From: DATLFA01 sp039934635
Lineage (GTDB): Bacteria > Actinomycetota > Acidimicrobiia > Acidimicrobiales > WLNW01
NCBI GenBank assembly: GCA_039934635.1
Contig: JBDTLT010000284.1
Span: 1 to 6,573 of the forward strand
Direction: 5' to 3'
Length of the DNA stretch: 6,573 bases
Positions 1 to 5,538 of the stretch are shown piece by piece. Below the pieces are notes generated by a model. The model ran no database searches. It saw only the letters and a program-made list of their open reading frames with translations, and had not been told where the DNA came from. How positions within the stretch are numbered: the stretch's first letter is position 1; the number at the start of each line of letters is the position of its first letter. The position numbers and the translations under genes are program-made.

Positions 1-241
1 CATCAACACGCTGTTCATCTCCGGTCTCATCACCAACGTCTGCTGCGAGTCGTCGGCCCGCGACGCATGTGAGCTCGGCTACCGCGTCACCGTGATCTCG
101 GATGCCAACGTCGGGCATTCGTTCGGCCTCCACGAAGCATCGCTCTCGACGTTCTTCAGAGTGTTCGGTGACGTACGCCCGACGGCCGACGCCATCAACT
201 TGATCGAACGAAGCCAGGCACCGACGCCCGCGCGGCCCTAG
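1..241 (+). CDS. Isochorismatase-family cysteine hydrolase, C-terminal fragment
   Basis: The gene enters from the left edge. The first complete codon is at base 2 and 79 residues are visible before TAG at 239-241. The fragment contains TNVCCESSARDA (fragment residues 11-22), the signature around the nucleophilic cysteine of isochorismatase-like hydrolases; by family alignment the first Cys (residue 14) is the nucleophile. It is followed by GYRVTVISDAN, the usual strand and Asp/Asn turn, and a helix ending in FFRVFGDVRPTADAI, a typical C-terminus of the RutB/ureidoacrylate-hydrolase-like branch. Family members hydrolyse amides such as nicotinamide, N-carbamoyl compounds and ureidoacrylate, or the vinyl ether of isochorismate. 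The substrate cannot be chosen because the N-terminal catalytic Asp and the Lys lie outside the window. The protein should be cytosolic. It converges on the P450 gene with overlapping stop codons. Family assignment is firm; subfamily is inference. Confidence 0.9.
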   Translation, partial: INTLFISGLITNVCCESSARDACELGYRVTVISDANVGHSFGLHEASLSTFFRVFGDVRPTADAINLIERSQAPTPARP

Positions 242-1452
242 CTCAGGCGCAACCGCATCTGCTGGCGGCCCCGTAGCGGCGTGTAGCTCGTCCAATCGCT
301 GCGGTCGTCGCCGGCCCATTCGATCGAGTCGTAGCGGTCGAACAGTGTGTTGAACGCGACATCGGCTTCGAGGCGGGCGAGGCTTGCCCCCAGGCAGAAG
401 TGCACGCCATGGCCGAACGACAGATGACGATTGTCCGGTCGCGCGACATCAAAACGCGCCGGGTCGGCGAAGCGGGCGGGATCATGGTTCGCCGCGGTGA
501 GATTCAGCATGACCAACTGATCGGCCGCGATCGGTACACCGGCGATCTCGCTCTCGGCCACGGCGATCCGCGACGTGAACAGGATCGGCGGGTCGTAGCG
601 CAACATCTCTTCGACCGCGTTGGGTAGCAATGATCGATCCGAGCGAACGCGCGCGAGTTGTTCGGGATTATCGAGCAGCCGATACAAGCCGTTGCCCAAG
701 AGATTCTGTGTGGTTTCGTGGCCGGCAAAGATCAGCTGCACGACCATGGCCACGAGCTCCGGCTGCATGAGCCGATCGCCCGACTCTTCGGCATTGATCA
801 GCGCGGTCAAGAGGTCATCGCGCGGCGATGCTTTGCGCTCGGCGATCATGGCGCTGACGTAGTCGTTGAAGGCACGCATCGCCGCGTCGCCTTTGTCGCG
901 AGCGTCGGGTCCGGCAACCCCGGATGCTTCGGTGAGGCCGGCGGCCCAGTCGGCCATCTGGTCGACGTCGACGAACGGGATGCCGATCATCTGGCACACG
1001 ACTCGCAGCGGCATCACACGCGCCCAGTCGTGCACGAACTCGACGCAACCGTCGTTGGCATCGACGGCGTCGCACAGGTCGGATGCAACCTGTTGCGATA
1101 CCTCTCGCATCTCGGCAACTGCCCGCGGTGTGAACGCTCGGTTCACCAACTTGCGCAGACGGGTGTGCCCCGGCGGATTCATCATGACGACGTTGAGTCG
1201 GATCCAATCGACGAAGGCGCCCTCGGTCCATCCCTGCATCTCGAAGTAGCGGGATCCCATCGCGATCAAGTTGGGGTCGGTGAGACCAGCAAGGCAATCG
1301 TCGTAGCGAAGGAACGTGACCGTGTCGAAGCCGGGCACATAGGCCGCGGCCGCGTTGGCGTCGTGCATCGGCTGAGTGACCTCGGCCGGCACGCGCCACC
1401 AATCGGGCTGTGCGAGATCGATCACCGGCAGATCGCCATAGGCGACATTCAT
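238..1452 (-). CDS. Cytochrome P450 (bacterial class I type)
   Basis: This is a complete 404-residue soluble P450, the usual length for bacterial enzymes fed by separate ferredoxin and reductase. Visible landmarks are HTRLR of the C-helix (from residue 96), the I-helix oxygen-activation motif AGHETT (243-248), the K-helix ExxR as EEMLR (Glu282, Arg285), and the heme-ligand loop FGHGVHFCLG (346-355) with Cys353 as the axial thiolate. It would hydroxylate or otherwise oxidise a hydrophobic substrate in the cytosol. Actinobacterial relatives act on steroids, terpenoids, fatty acids and macrolides, and the CYP family cannot be decided by eye. No redox partner gene is in the window. The ATG at 1450-1452 is preferred because GGGGGA lies five bases upstream. 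A GTG at 1480-1482 would add ten residues but sits inside the palindrome of the divergent promoter region. The gene is transcribed divergently from an HSL-type hydrolase 80 bp away, suggesting shared control. Confidence 0.96.
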   Translation of the reverse strand: MNVAYGDLPVIDLAQPDWWRVPAEVTQPMHDANAAAAYVPGFDTVTFLRYDDCLAGLTDPNLIAMGSRYFEMQGWTEGAFVDWIRLNVVMMNPPGHTRLRKLVNRAFTPRAVAEMREVSQQVASDLCDAVDANDGCVEFVHDWARVMPLRVVCQMIGIPFVDVDQMADWAAGLTEASGVAGPDARDKGDAAMRAFNDYVSAMIAERKASPRDDLLTALINAEESGDRLMQPELVAMVVQLIFAGHETTQNLLGNGLYRLLDNPEQLARVRSDRSLLPNAVEEMLRYDPPILFTSRIAVAESEIAGVPIAADQLVMLNLTAANHDPARFADPARFDVARPDNRHLSFGHGVHFCLGASLARLEADVAFNTLFDRYDSIEWAGDDRSDWTSYTPLRGRQQMRLRLS

Positions 1453-1456
1453 CGAA

Positions 1457-1462
1457 TCCCCC
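1457..1462 (-). promoter_or_regulatory. Ribosome binding site of the P450 gene
   Basis: Read on the minus strand, GGGGGA is followed by TTCG-type spacing of about five bases and the ATG at 1452. It favours this ATG over the in-frame GTG at 1482, which has no comparable site. Confidence 0.5.
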
Positions 1463-1468
1463 GTTCGA

Positions 1469-1487
1469 GCCGCGTGGCGCACGCGGC
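1469..1487. promoter_or_regulatory. Palindromic operator candidate between P450 and hydrolase genes
   Basis: The sequence GCCGCGTGGCGCACGCGGC is an inverted repeat with perfect 8-bp arms (1469-1476 and 1480-1487) around a GCG spacer. It lies between the divergent P450 and alpha/beta hydrolase genes. It falls just downstream of a possible P450 -10 element and about where the -35 of the hydrolase promoter would be, so one bound dimer could control both directions. No regulator gene is in the window. It could alternatively act as an RNA hairpin in the P450 leader. The symmetry is seen directly; the operator role is inference. Confidence 0.5.
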
Positions 1488-1493
1488 AGCCGC

Positions 1494-1499
1494 AAGTTA
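1494..1499 (-). promoter_or_regulatory. Possible -10 element for the P450 gene
   Basis: The minus strand reads TAACTT, matching the TANNNT pattern common in actinobacterial -10 boxes. Transcription would start at about 1487, at the edge of the palindrome. No convincing -35 hexamer was found at 16-18 bp, so this is weak. Confidence 0.25.
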
Positions 1500-1507
1500 C
1501 TCGCGTC

Positions 1508-1513
1508 TAACGT
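1508..1513 (+). promoter_or_regulatory. Possible -10 element for the alpha/beta hydrolase gene
   Basis: TAACGT fits TANNNT and lies 19 bases before the ATG at 1533, leaving a short leader with the ribosome binding site. The -35 position would fall at the right edge of the palindrome, about 1485-1490, where no TTGACA-like hexamer is seen. The same hexamer occurs just upstream of the MFS gene. Confidence 0.3.
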
Positions 1514-1518
1514 GATGC

Positions 1519-1528
1519 GGAGAGGGGG
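1519..1528 (+). promoter_or_regulatory. Ribosome binding site of the alpha/beta hydrolase gene
   Basis: GGAGAGGGGG ends four bases before ATG 1533, with the GGAG core about ten bases from it. It decides the start: the in-frame ATG at 1515 lies upstream of this site, and one at 1410 would run through the divergent P450 promoter and the P450 start. Confidence 0.65.
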
Positions 1529-1532
1529 AATC

Positions 1533-2426
1533 ATGCCGAGCGGAGAGTTCAACGCTGTCATCGAAGGCTTGAGCGCGCGCCCGCCGACGGTGCCCGCCGA
1601 TGTGCACAGCGCCCGGCAAGCCATCGACGAGATGATGGGCAGCGCACCGCTCGCGGATGGTGTCACCGTCGAGTCGGTCACCGTCGCCGCTCGCGCCGCC
1701 GAGTGGATTCGACATCCGTCGATCTCGAACGAGCGGGTCGTGCTCTACCTACACGGCGGCGGATTTCGCATCGGTTCATTGCAGGCGTACCGGCCGTTCG
1801 CGTCGCAACTCGCTGTCGCGCTCGAGATGCCGCTACTCGTGGTCGACTACCGGCTCGCGCCGGAGCATCCTTTCCCCGCGGGGCTCGAAGACTGCCTTGC
1901 CGGTTATGCGTGGTTGTTGGCAACGGTCTGGCGCAGCGATCAGATCGCGATCATGGGTGATTCGGCGGGTGGTGGATTGGTGGCCTCGACGCTGCTGGCC
2001 GCAAAGCGCAGAGGCTTGCCTCAGCCGGCCGCCGGCGTGTGCCTGTCGCCATTGGCCGATCTGACGTGCACTACCAAGGCGTATCAGCGCAACGCGCGCA
2101 CTGATCCGTACTTCAGCATCAAGGCGGCAAGCGAAGGGGCGCGTGACTATCTCGGCGACATCGACCCGCGCCGACCGTTGGTGTCACCGATCTTCGGTGA
2201 TCTCTCCGATCTCGCGCCGGTGCTCATACACGCGTCGACGCACGAAGTGCTCGCGGACGACGCCGTCGCACTTGCGACCCGCATCTCGCAGTGCAACGGC
2301 CGCGTGCAGCTCGACATGTGGCCGCAGATGACGCACGTGTGGCACGCCATGATCCCGCACGTACCTGAGTCGGTGGCCGCCGTCGCCGACATCCGTGCGT
2401 TTCTCGACAGGGCATTCGGTAAGTAG
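1533..2426 (+). CDS. Alpha/beta hydrolase of the hormone-sensitive lipase (HSL) family, esterase
   Basis: This is a 297-residue carboxylester hydrolase, a normal length for bacterial HSL (family IV) esterases. HGGG at residues 74-77 forms the oxyanion hole. VVDYRLAPEHPFPA (103-116) is the family signature after strand 4. GDSAGG (142-147) carries nucleophile Ser144. The catalytic His is His268 in MTHVWH. The acid position, normally DPL, reads HEVLADD (237-243), so Glu238 is the likely acid with Asp242/243 following; Glu at this site is known in some HSL subgroups. There is no signal peptide or membrane segment, so it is cytosolic. Substrates in the family are short- to medium-chain esters, including acetylated steroids and terpenoids. 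The gene is divergent from the P450 and may share its control. Its stop lies two bases from the stop of the convergent NTF2-like gene, leaving no room for a separate terminator. Confidence 0.93.
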   Translation: MPSGEFNAVIEGLSARPPTVPADVHSARQAIDEMMGSAPLADGVTVESVTVAARAAEWIRHPSISNERVVLYLHGGGFRIGSLQAYRPFASQLAVALEMPLLVVDYRLAPEHPFPAGLEDCLAGYAWLLATVWRSDQIAIMGDSAGGGLVASTLLAAKRRGLPQPAAGVCLSPLADLTCTTKAYQRNARTDPYFSIKAASEGARDYLGDIDPRRPLVSPIFGDLSDLAPVLIHASTHEVLADDAVALATRISQCNGRVQLDMWPQMTHVWHAMIPHVPESVAAVADIRAFLDRAFGK

Positions 2427-2428
2427 CA

Positions 2429-2917
2429 TCAGGCTCGCGGCATCAACGAGATCGCTTCGATCTCCGAGATCTGGCCCCACCGGATCAAGAACCGTTCGTA
2501 CAGGATCACCGGCTGCGCCAGGCGAGGCACCACGATGTCCGCGATCACCAGCGCGTGGTTGCCTTCGACGATCCACCGACGGTTGATGATGTCGGCGACG
2601 CTGCGTTCCGCGCCCGCACGTGTGCTGGCTTGAATGCTCTGCGCGCTCGTGTCGCGGGGCGAGTCGGCCTTGTTCTGCTCGGTCCAGCGCAGCACGTCGT
2701 CGTTGAGCAGGGCATCCATCTCGCGTTCCTCGACGAGCAGGTTCTGCACGTATGTCTGCGCAATCGCGATCACGCAGCCCCGACTCAGCGGTTCATCGAC
2801 ACCACGTGCTCGCCACCGCGCGGCGATGGCTCGATGACGGGCAAGCGCCTCCGTTTGGTCGATGCCCGGTACGCCCACACCGGAGAACTCGCAGCCAACT
2901 GCATCGCGATCGCTCAC
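2429..2917 (-). CDS. NTF2/SnoaL-like small protein (DUF8021-type), function unknown
   Basis: The product has 162 residues with GTG start at 2915-2917, chosen because GGGGGAG lies four bases upstream. An in-frame ATG at 2950 would add eleven residues and reach into the gap after the upstream gene. The second half has the arrangement of cystatin-like alpha+beta cone proteins: an early helix with QTYVQNLLVEEREMDALL (54-71), a strand region RRWIVEGNHALVIADIVV (113-130), and the closing hairpin ILYERFLIRWGQISEIEA (138-155), which resembles the ERFRVxDGLIxEIEA ending of SnoaL-like/DUF8021 proteins. Such folds serve as small-molecule isomerases, hydrolases or binding scaffolds. No catalytic residues can be assigned here. 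It lacks a signal peptide. It lies 44 bp downstream of a broken membrane-anchored gene on the same strand and is probably cotranscribed with it. The first ~35 residues match nothing I recognise. Confidence 0.72.
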   Translation of the reverse strand: MSDRDAVGCEFSGVGVPGIDQTEALARHRAIAARWRARGVDEPLSRGCVIAIAQTYVQNLLVEEREMDALLNDDVLRWTEQNKADSPRDTSAQSIQASTRAGAERSVADIINRRWIVEGNHALVIADIVVPRLAQPVILYERFLIRWGQISEIEAISLMPRA

Positions 2918-2921
2918 ACCG

Positions 2922-2928
2922 CTCCCCC
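2922..2928 (-). promoter_or_regulatory. Ribosome binding site deciding the GTG start of the NTF2-like gene
   Basis: The minus strand reads GGGGGAG, then CGGT, then GTGAGC. This G-rich site fixes the start at 2917 rather than at the in-frame ATG at 2950, which lacks a comparable site. Confidence 0.5.
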
Positions 2929-2961
2929 ATACCGGCAACCGCCGGAGCATACTGAAACCAC

Positions 2962-3385
2962 CTAATCGGGTTCCTGGATCCAGCGATAGGGACGCCTGTG
3001 GTCTCGGCGATACAGCACGACGCCGACGATCGCAGCGGCAACAAGAACCGCAAGAACGCCGCCGACAACCCACAAAGCGATAGTCGCGGGCGGCGTTGAC
3101 GACGGCGACCGGCACCGCGATGTCATTCTGCACAATTCGCAACGAGATGAAGGACTGTGGTGCACCGAGCGCCGGGCCTCTCCTGCCGTCGTCTTGGCAA
3201 TCCGTTCCGAAATAGAGCCCTCGAATCTCGAGAACATCGCCCCGCGCCACAGACGTGTGATCAACTCCCGACGAAGGACCCACGCACGATGCATCTGCGA
3301 CCGCCGCATGCACGATTATCCACGCGGACAAAGCGACCGTCGCAACGACGACCGTGGCCCGTTTTCGGGCGCAGATGTCGCTCAT
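2962..3385 (-). pseudogene. Secreted, C-terminally membrane-anchored protein, broken by a frame change
   Basis: Two minus-strand frames together make one sensible protein. The upstream frame (ATG at 3385) starts with a signal peptide: basic ARKR, a hydrophobic stretch at residues 11-30, then ADASC. A beta-rich extracellular segment follows, VARGDVLEIRGLYFGTDC (46-63), resembling TIG/Ig-like domains in which a turn leads to a GxxFGxxC strand, ending near VPVAVVNAA (91-99). The downstream frame carries TIALWVVGGVLAVLVAAAI, a hydrophobic segment over about 3010-3075, a basic RRDHRRPYRW tail and TAG at 2962-2964. The frames differ by one extra or two missing bases, with the switch near 3070-3100, where a GGG run (3088-3090) is a candidate site. 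If joined, the product is about 140 residues. The short distance from the beta domain to the anchor suggests an internal deletion rather than a simple one-base error. It could also be a sequencing error or programmed frameshifting. Function unknown. Confidence 0.6.
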
Positions 3386-3392
3386 CAGAGAA

Positions 3393-3398
3393 AGCGTA
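3393..3398 (-). promoter_or_regulatory. Possible -10 element of a leaderless transcript for the signal-peptide gene
   Basis: The minus strand reads TACGCT, then seven bases, then ATG at 3385. No Shine-Dalgarno-like sequence precedes this ATG. TANNNT at this distance is the arrangement of leaderless actinobacterial genes, with transcription starting at or next to the A of ATG. No clear -35 was seen. Confidence 0.4.
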
Positions 3399-3425
3399 CG
3401 TCGTCGCAAACGTCCGGAAATTCCA

Positions 3426-3443
3426 GAGATCCGCGTGGATATC
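3426..3443. promoter_or_regulatory. Imperfect palindrome in the divergent region before the GMC remnant
   Basis: GAGATCC-GCGT-GGATATC has arms pairing at six of seven positions. It lies between the signal-peptide gene (minus) and the GMC oxidoreductase remnant (plus), about 28 bp upstream of the possible -10 of the former. An operator is possible, but short imperfect palindromes are common by chance. Confidence 0.25.
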
Positions 3444-3459
3444 GGCACCGAGCGGGCGC

Positions 3460-3628
3460 ATGACGACGTATGACTTTGTGATTGTGGGCGCGGGCTCGGA
3501 GGGCGGCGTCTCAGGAGTGGAGGGCTTGCGTGGTCGACGCATCGGCGATGCCCCGCGTCGTGTGCGGCAACACGAACCCACCCGCCATCATGATCGCGGA
3601 GCGCGCCGCCGAGATGCTGCTGGCGTAG
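3460..3628 (+). pseudogene. GMC-family FAD-dependent oxidoreductase, collapsed remnant (N- and C-termini only)
   Basis: The ATG at 3460 opens MTTYDFVIVGAGSEGG, the N-terminal FAD-binding GxGxxG strand-turn-helix of glucose-methanol-choline oxidoreductases. Within a few codons, at about 3505-3513, the reading passes to SGVEGLR and then, after a frame change at about 3529-3533, to VVDASAMPRVVCGNTNPPA and IMIAERAAEMLLA ending in TAG at 3626-3628. The second part is the unmistakable GMC C-terminus (VxGVEGLRVVDASxMP...GNTNxP, IMIAEKAA). GMC enzymes are normally over 500 residues. Here about 56 codons remain, so the substrate-binding region, most of the FAD domain and the catalytic His segment are gone. 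The frame change equals two lost bases or one gained. The gene would have oxidised an alcohol or choline-like compound. Its stop is six bases from the stop of the convergent gene, so the deletion lies within this gene. An assembly collapse cannot be excluded. Confidence 0.85.
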
Positions 3629-3634
3629 ACCAGC

Positions 3635-4135
3635 TCACTCCTCGTAGTAGCCGTCGACCCTTCTGGAACCCGGCATCTTGGCCGCCAATCGATTCATGGT
3701 CGTCGGGCGGAACGCCTCAGAACCCGTCACGTGGTTCAGGGATTCGAGGAAGCTGATCCAGCCAAGACCGCGGGTCAGGACCATGAGCGACTGCTGGTTG
3801 ATCACCTTCAGCCGTTCGAACCCCATCCACATACTGCCGTTCCCCGTCAGCTCGGCGATCGGCACGCTCCTCCTCGCCAAAGGGTCACGCCAGTTCAGCA
3901 CACCGTCGACGACCTCGACTTGAAACCCGAACCGAAGCAAGAACCAGTAGCCGTTCCACAGCAATGCGGCCACCCATAGCACGGTGAACGCCACCGGCGC
4001 GCTACCGCGGACGGTCGCCACGATCAACCCTATTGCGACGATGGCGAATATCGGGAAGATGACCACCGGAAGCCAACCAATGCCGTTTCGGTAGCCGAAC
4101 CGGCGAGGCACGGGGACGATCGGTGAACTCGTCAC
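3635..4135 (-). CDS. Small two-TM membrane protein with possible bacterial PH-like C-terminal domain
   Basis: The product has 166 residues from GTG at 4133-4135, which overlaps the TGA of the upstream MFS gene as GTGA. A G-rich stretch (GCGGGGG) lies about seven bases upstream, inside the MFS gene. This indicates translational coupling. Residues 1-18 are a short basic leader. Two hydrophobic segments, WLPVVIFPIFAIVAIGLIVA (21-40) and APVAFTVLWVAALLWNGYWF (46-65), form a hairpin. A soluble portion follows with FQVEVVDGVLNWRDPLARRS and VPIAELTGN, a pattern like bacterial PH-domain (YdbT/bPH2-like) proteins in which a strand pair precedes Ile-Xaa-Glu-Leu. The end is charged (GSRRVDGYYEE). The soluble part should face the cytoplasm. 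Function is unknown; coupling to the transporter suggests coordinated amounts but not necessarily a complex. The longer reading from 4219 would only overlap the MFS gene further. The PH-like label is tentative. Confidence 0.72.
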   Translation of the reverse strand: MTSSPIVPVPRRFGYRNGIGWLPVVIFPIFAIVAIGLIVATVRGSAPVAFTVLWVAALLWNGYWFLLRFGFQVEVVDGVLNWRDPLARRSVPIAELTGNGSMWMGFERLKVINQQSLMVLTRGLGWISFLESLNHVTGSEAFRPTTMNRLAAKMPGSRRVDGYYEE

Positions 4136-5529
4136 AACATGGCCCCCGCGCGCACGGGCTTGGACACCAGCGCGCAGACCGCCACCGCGATCATCGTGGT
4201 GATCGCAGAGGCCACCCATACGCCGGGGAACGCGCCAAGGTCACCGACGGTGATCTCACCGAGCACCGTGATCATGATGGCCACACCCAACGTATTGCCG
4301 ATGTTCTGCAACGTTTGACTCAGGCTCGCGCCGGAGGCCATCGCTTCGATGGGCAGCGTGGAGAGGCTCACCGCGAGCATCGACCCCCACAGCACTCCTG
4401 AGCCGAGCCCGAGCGTCGAGATGGCTCCGAGCCACCGCGCTGTCGACGGCGTCGACGTCATGCCGATGGCCATCCACAACGAGCCCGCACCCCAGAGCAC
4501 ACCACCGACTGCCATCACCGTGCGATAGCCGAGGTGCGCAGCCACGCGACCCGACACGACCGACGTCAACGCGGTCGCGGCGAACACCGGTGTGGTGAGC
4601 AGACCGGCGCGGCGAATCGAGTAGTCCCATACGTCCGTCAGGAACAGCACGCTCGTCAACAAGAAACCGAAGAAGCTCACCGAGAACACGAGTAGTGCGA
4701 TGTTGCCGATGCCAAAGCGGGCATCACGGAACAACGCGAGTTCGAGCAGTGGCCGAGGATGGTGGAGCGACCGTTGCACCACGATCGCCAACAGCGTGAG
4801 ACCGAGGGCAAGCGAAGCAATCGTGCGAGCATCGCTCCAACCCCACTCTGGTGTCTGCACCAGAGCCAGCACCGAGGCACCGATGCCTACCGTCAGCAGA
4901 ACCGAACTCGCGGGATCGGGCATGCGCACCGAACGGTCGGCCGGTGTGTCGGCGATGACGAGCGCGACGACGGCCAGCGCGACGACACCGAGCGGCAGGT
5001 TCAACCAGAACGCCCAGCGCCAACTGCCGACGTCGATGAGCAGACCCCCGAGTGACGGGCCGGCTGCCGCGCCCACCGCGCCGATCGCCGCCCACGAAGT
5101 CACGGCGAGTCCGCGCTTGGGCAAGGGGAACTCCCGATAGATGATGGCCGCGCCACTCGGGATGATCAACGAAGAGCCCAGCGCTTGCACGACGCGGCAC
5201 GCGACCAACAACTCCACGTTGGGCGACAGCGCGGCGGCGACCGACGCCAAGGTGAACAGACCCGTTCCGGCGAGCAGGGCCTGTCGTGCGCCCCAGCGGC
5301 GGGCCAGCGACGCGCCGATCACCAACGTCGCGGCACCGACGATCGTGAAGATGTTGACGGCCCACGACAACGTTGCGGACGACGAGGAAGGGAAGGCGTC
5401 TTCGAGATCGGGGAAGACCACGAACACCATCGAGAGCGCCATCGCCATTTGCAGGTTGGTGAAGCCGACGGCGGCGAGGGTGGTCCACGCGCGCCGCATC
5501 TGTTTCTGCTCTGCGAGGTCGACCGCCAT
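4132..5529 (-). CDS. MFS transporter, DHA2 (14-TM) drug:proton antiporter type
   Basis: This 465-residue inner-membrane protein has about 14 hydrophobic segments spaced across its length, beginning at about residue 17 and ending near 455, as expected for the EmrB/QacA (DHA2) family. Motif A appears as GASLARRWGARQ (72-83) in the loop after TM2, motif B as CRVVQALGSSL with Arg112, and the antiporter motif C as AVGAAAGPSLGGLL (151-164). These support proton-driven export of a hydrophobic compound; the substrate is unknown. The next gene overlaps by four bases. The ATG at 5527-5529 has no Shine-Dalgarno sequence but has TAACGT nine bases upstream, so the transcript may be nearly leaderless. An ATG at codon 11 is an alternative. 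No TetR- or MarR-type regulator is adjacent. Its role may be to expel substrates or toxic intermediates of the nearby oxidative enzymes, which is inference from position only. Confidence 0.94.
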   Translation of the reverse strand: MAVDLAEQKQMRRAWTTLAAVGFTNLQMAMALSMVFVVFPDLEDAFPSSSSATLSWAVNIFTIVGAATLVIGASLARRWGARQALLAGTGLFTLASVAAALSPNVELLVACRVVQALGSSLIIPSGAAIIYREFPLPKRGLAVTSWAAIGAVGAAAGPSLGGLLIDVGSWRWAFWLNLPLGVVALAVVALVIADTPADRSVRMPDPASSVLLTVGIGASVLALVQTPEWGWSDARTIASLALGLTLLAIVVQRSLHHPRPLLELALFRDARFGIGNIALLVFSVSFFGFLLTSVLFLTDVWDYSIRRAGLLTTPVFAATALTSVVSGRVAAHLGYRTVMAVGGVLWGAGSLWMAIGMTSTPSTARWLGAISTLGLGSGVLWGSMLAVSLSTLPIEAMASGASLSQTLQNIGNTLGVAIMITVLGEITVGDLGAFPGVWVASAITTMIAVAVCALVSKPVRAGAML

Positions 5530-5538
5530 GATGGGGCG

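Noticed and set aside
658..1515. A 285-codon open frame on + opposite the P450
   Set aside because: It lies entirely antisense to a well-supported P450, has a His/Arg/Val-rich composition typical of antisense GC-rich frames, and contains no recognisable motif.
1410..1532. An upstream start for the alpha/beta hydrolase at 1410 or 1515
   Set aside because: Starting at 1410 would overlap the P450 coding start and span the divergent promoter region. The GGAGAGGGGG site points to ATG 1533, and the family normally begins near there.
2429..3448. A single open frame of 339 codons on the minus strand
   Set aside because: It joins the signal-peptide gene and the NTF2-like gene through an Arg/Cys/Ser-rich middle that looks like wrong-frame translation. 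The frame next to it there encodes a proper TM helix and stop, and a good ribosome binding site with GTG restarts translation at 2917.
3498..3525. Two GGAGGGC copies (3498-3504 and 3519-3525) around the GMC junction as deletion-generating repeats
   Set aside because: Recombination between direct repeats would leave only one copy. Both are still present, and 7-bp G-rich repeats are frequent by chance.
4136..4219. An N-terminal extension of the two-TM protein to 4219
   Set aside because: The added residues (HHDDRGGGLRAG type) are out-of-frame translation of the MFS C-terminus. The GTGA overlap gives a better start.
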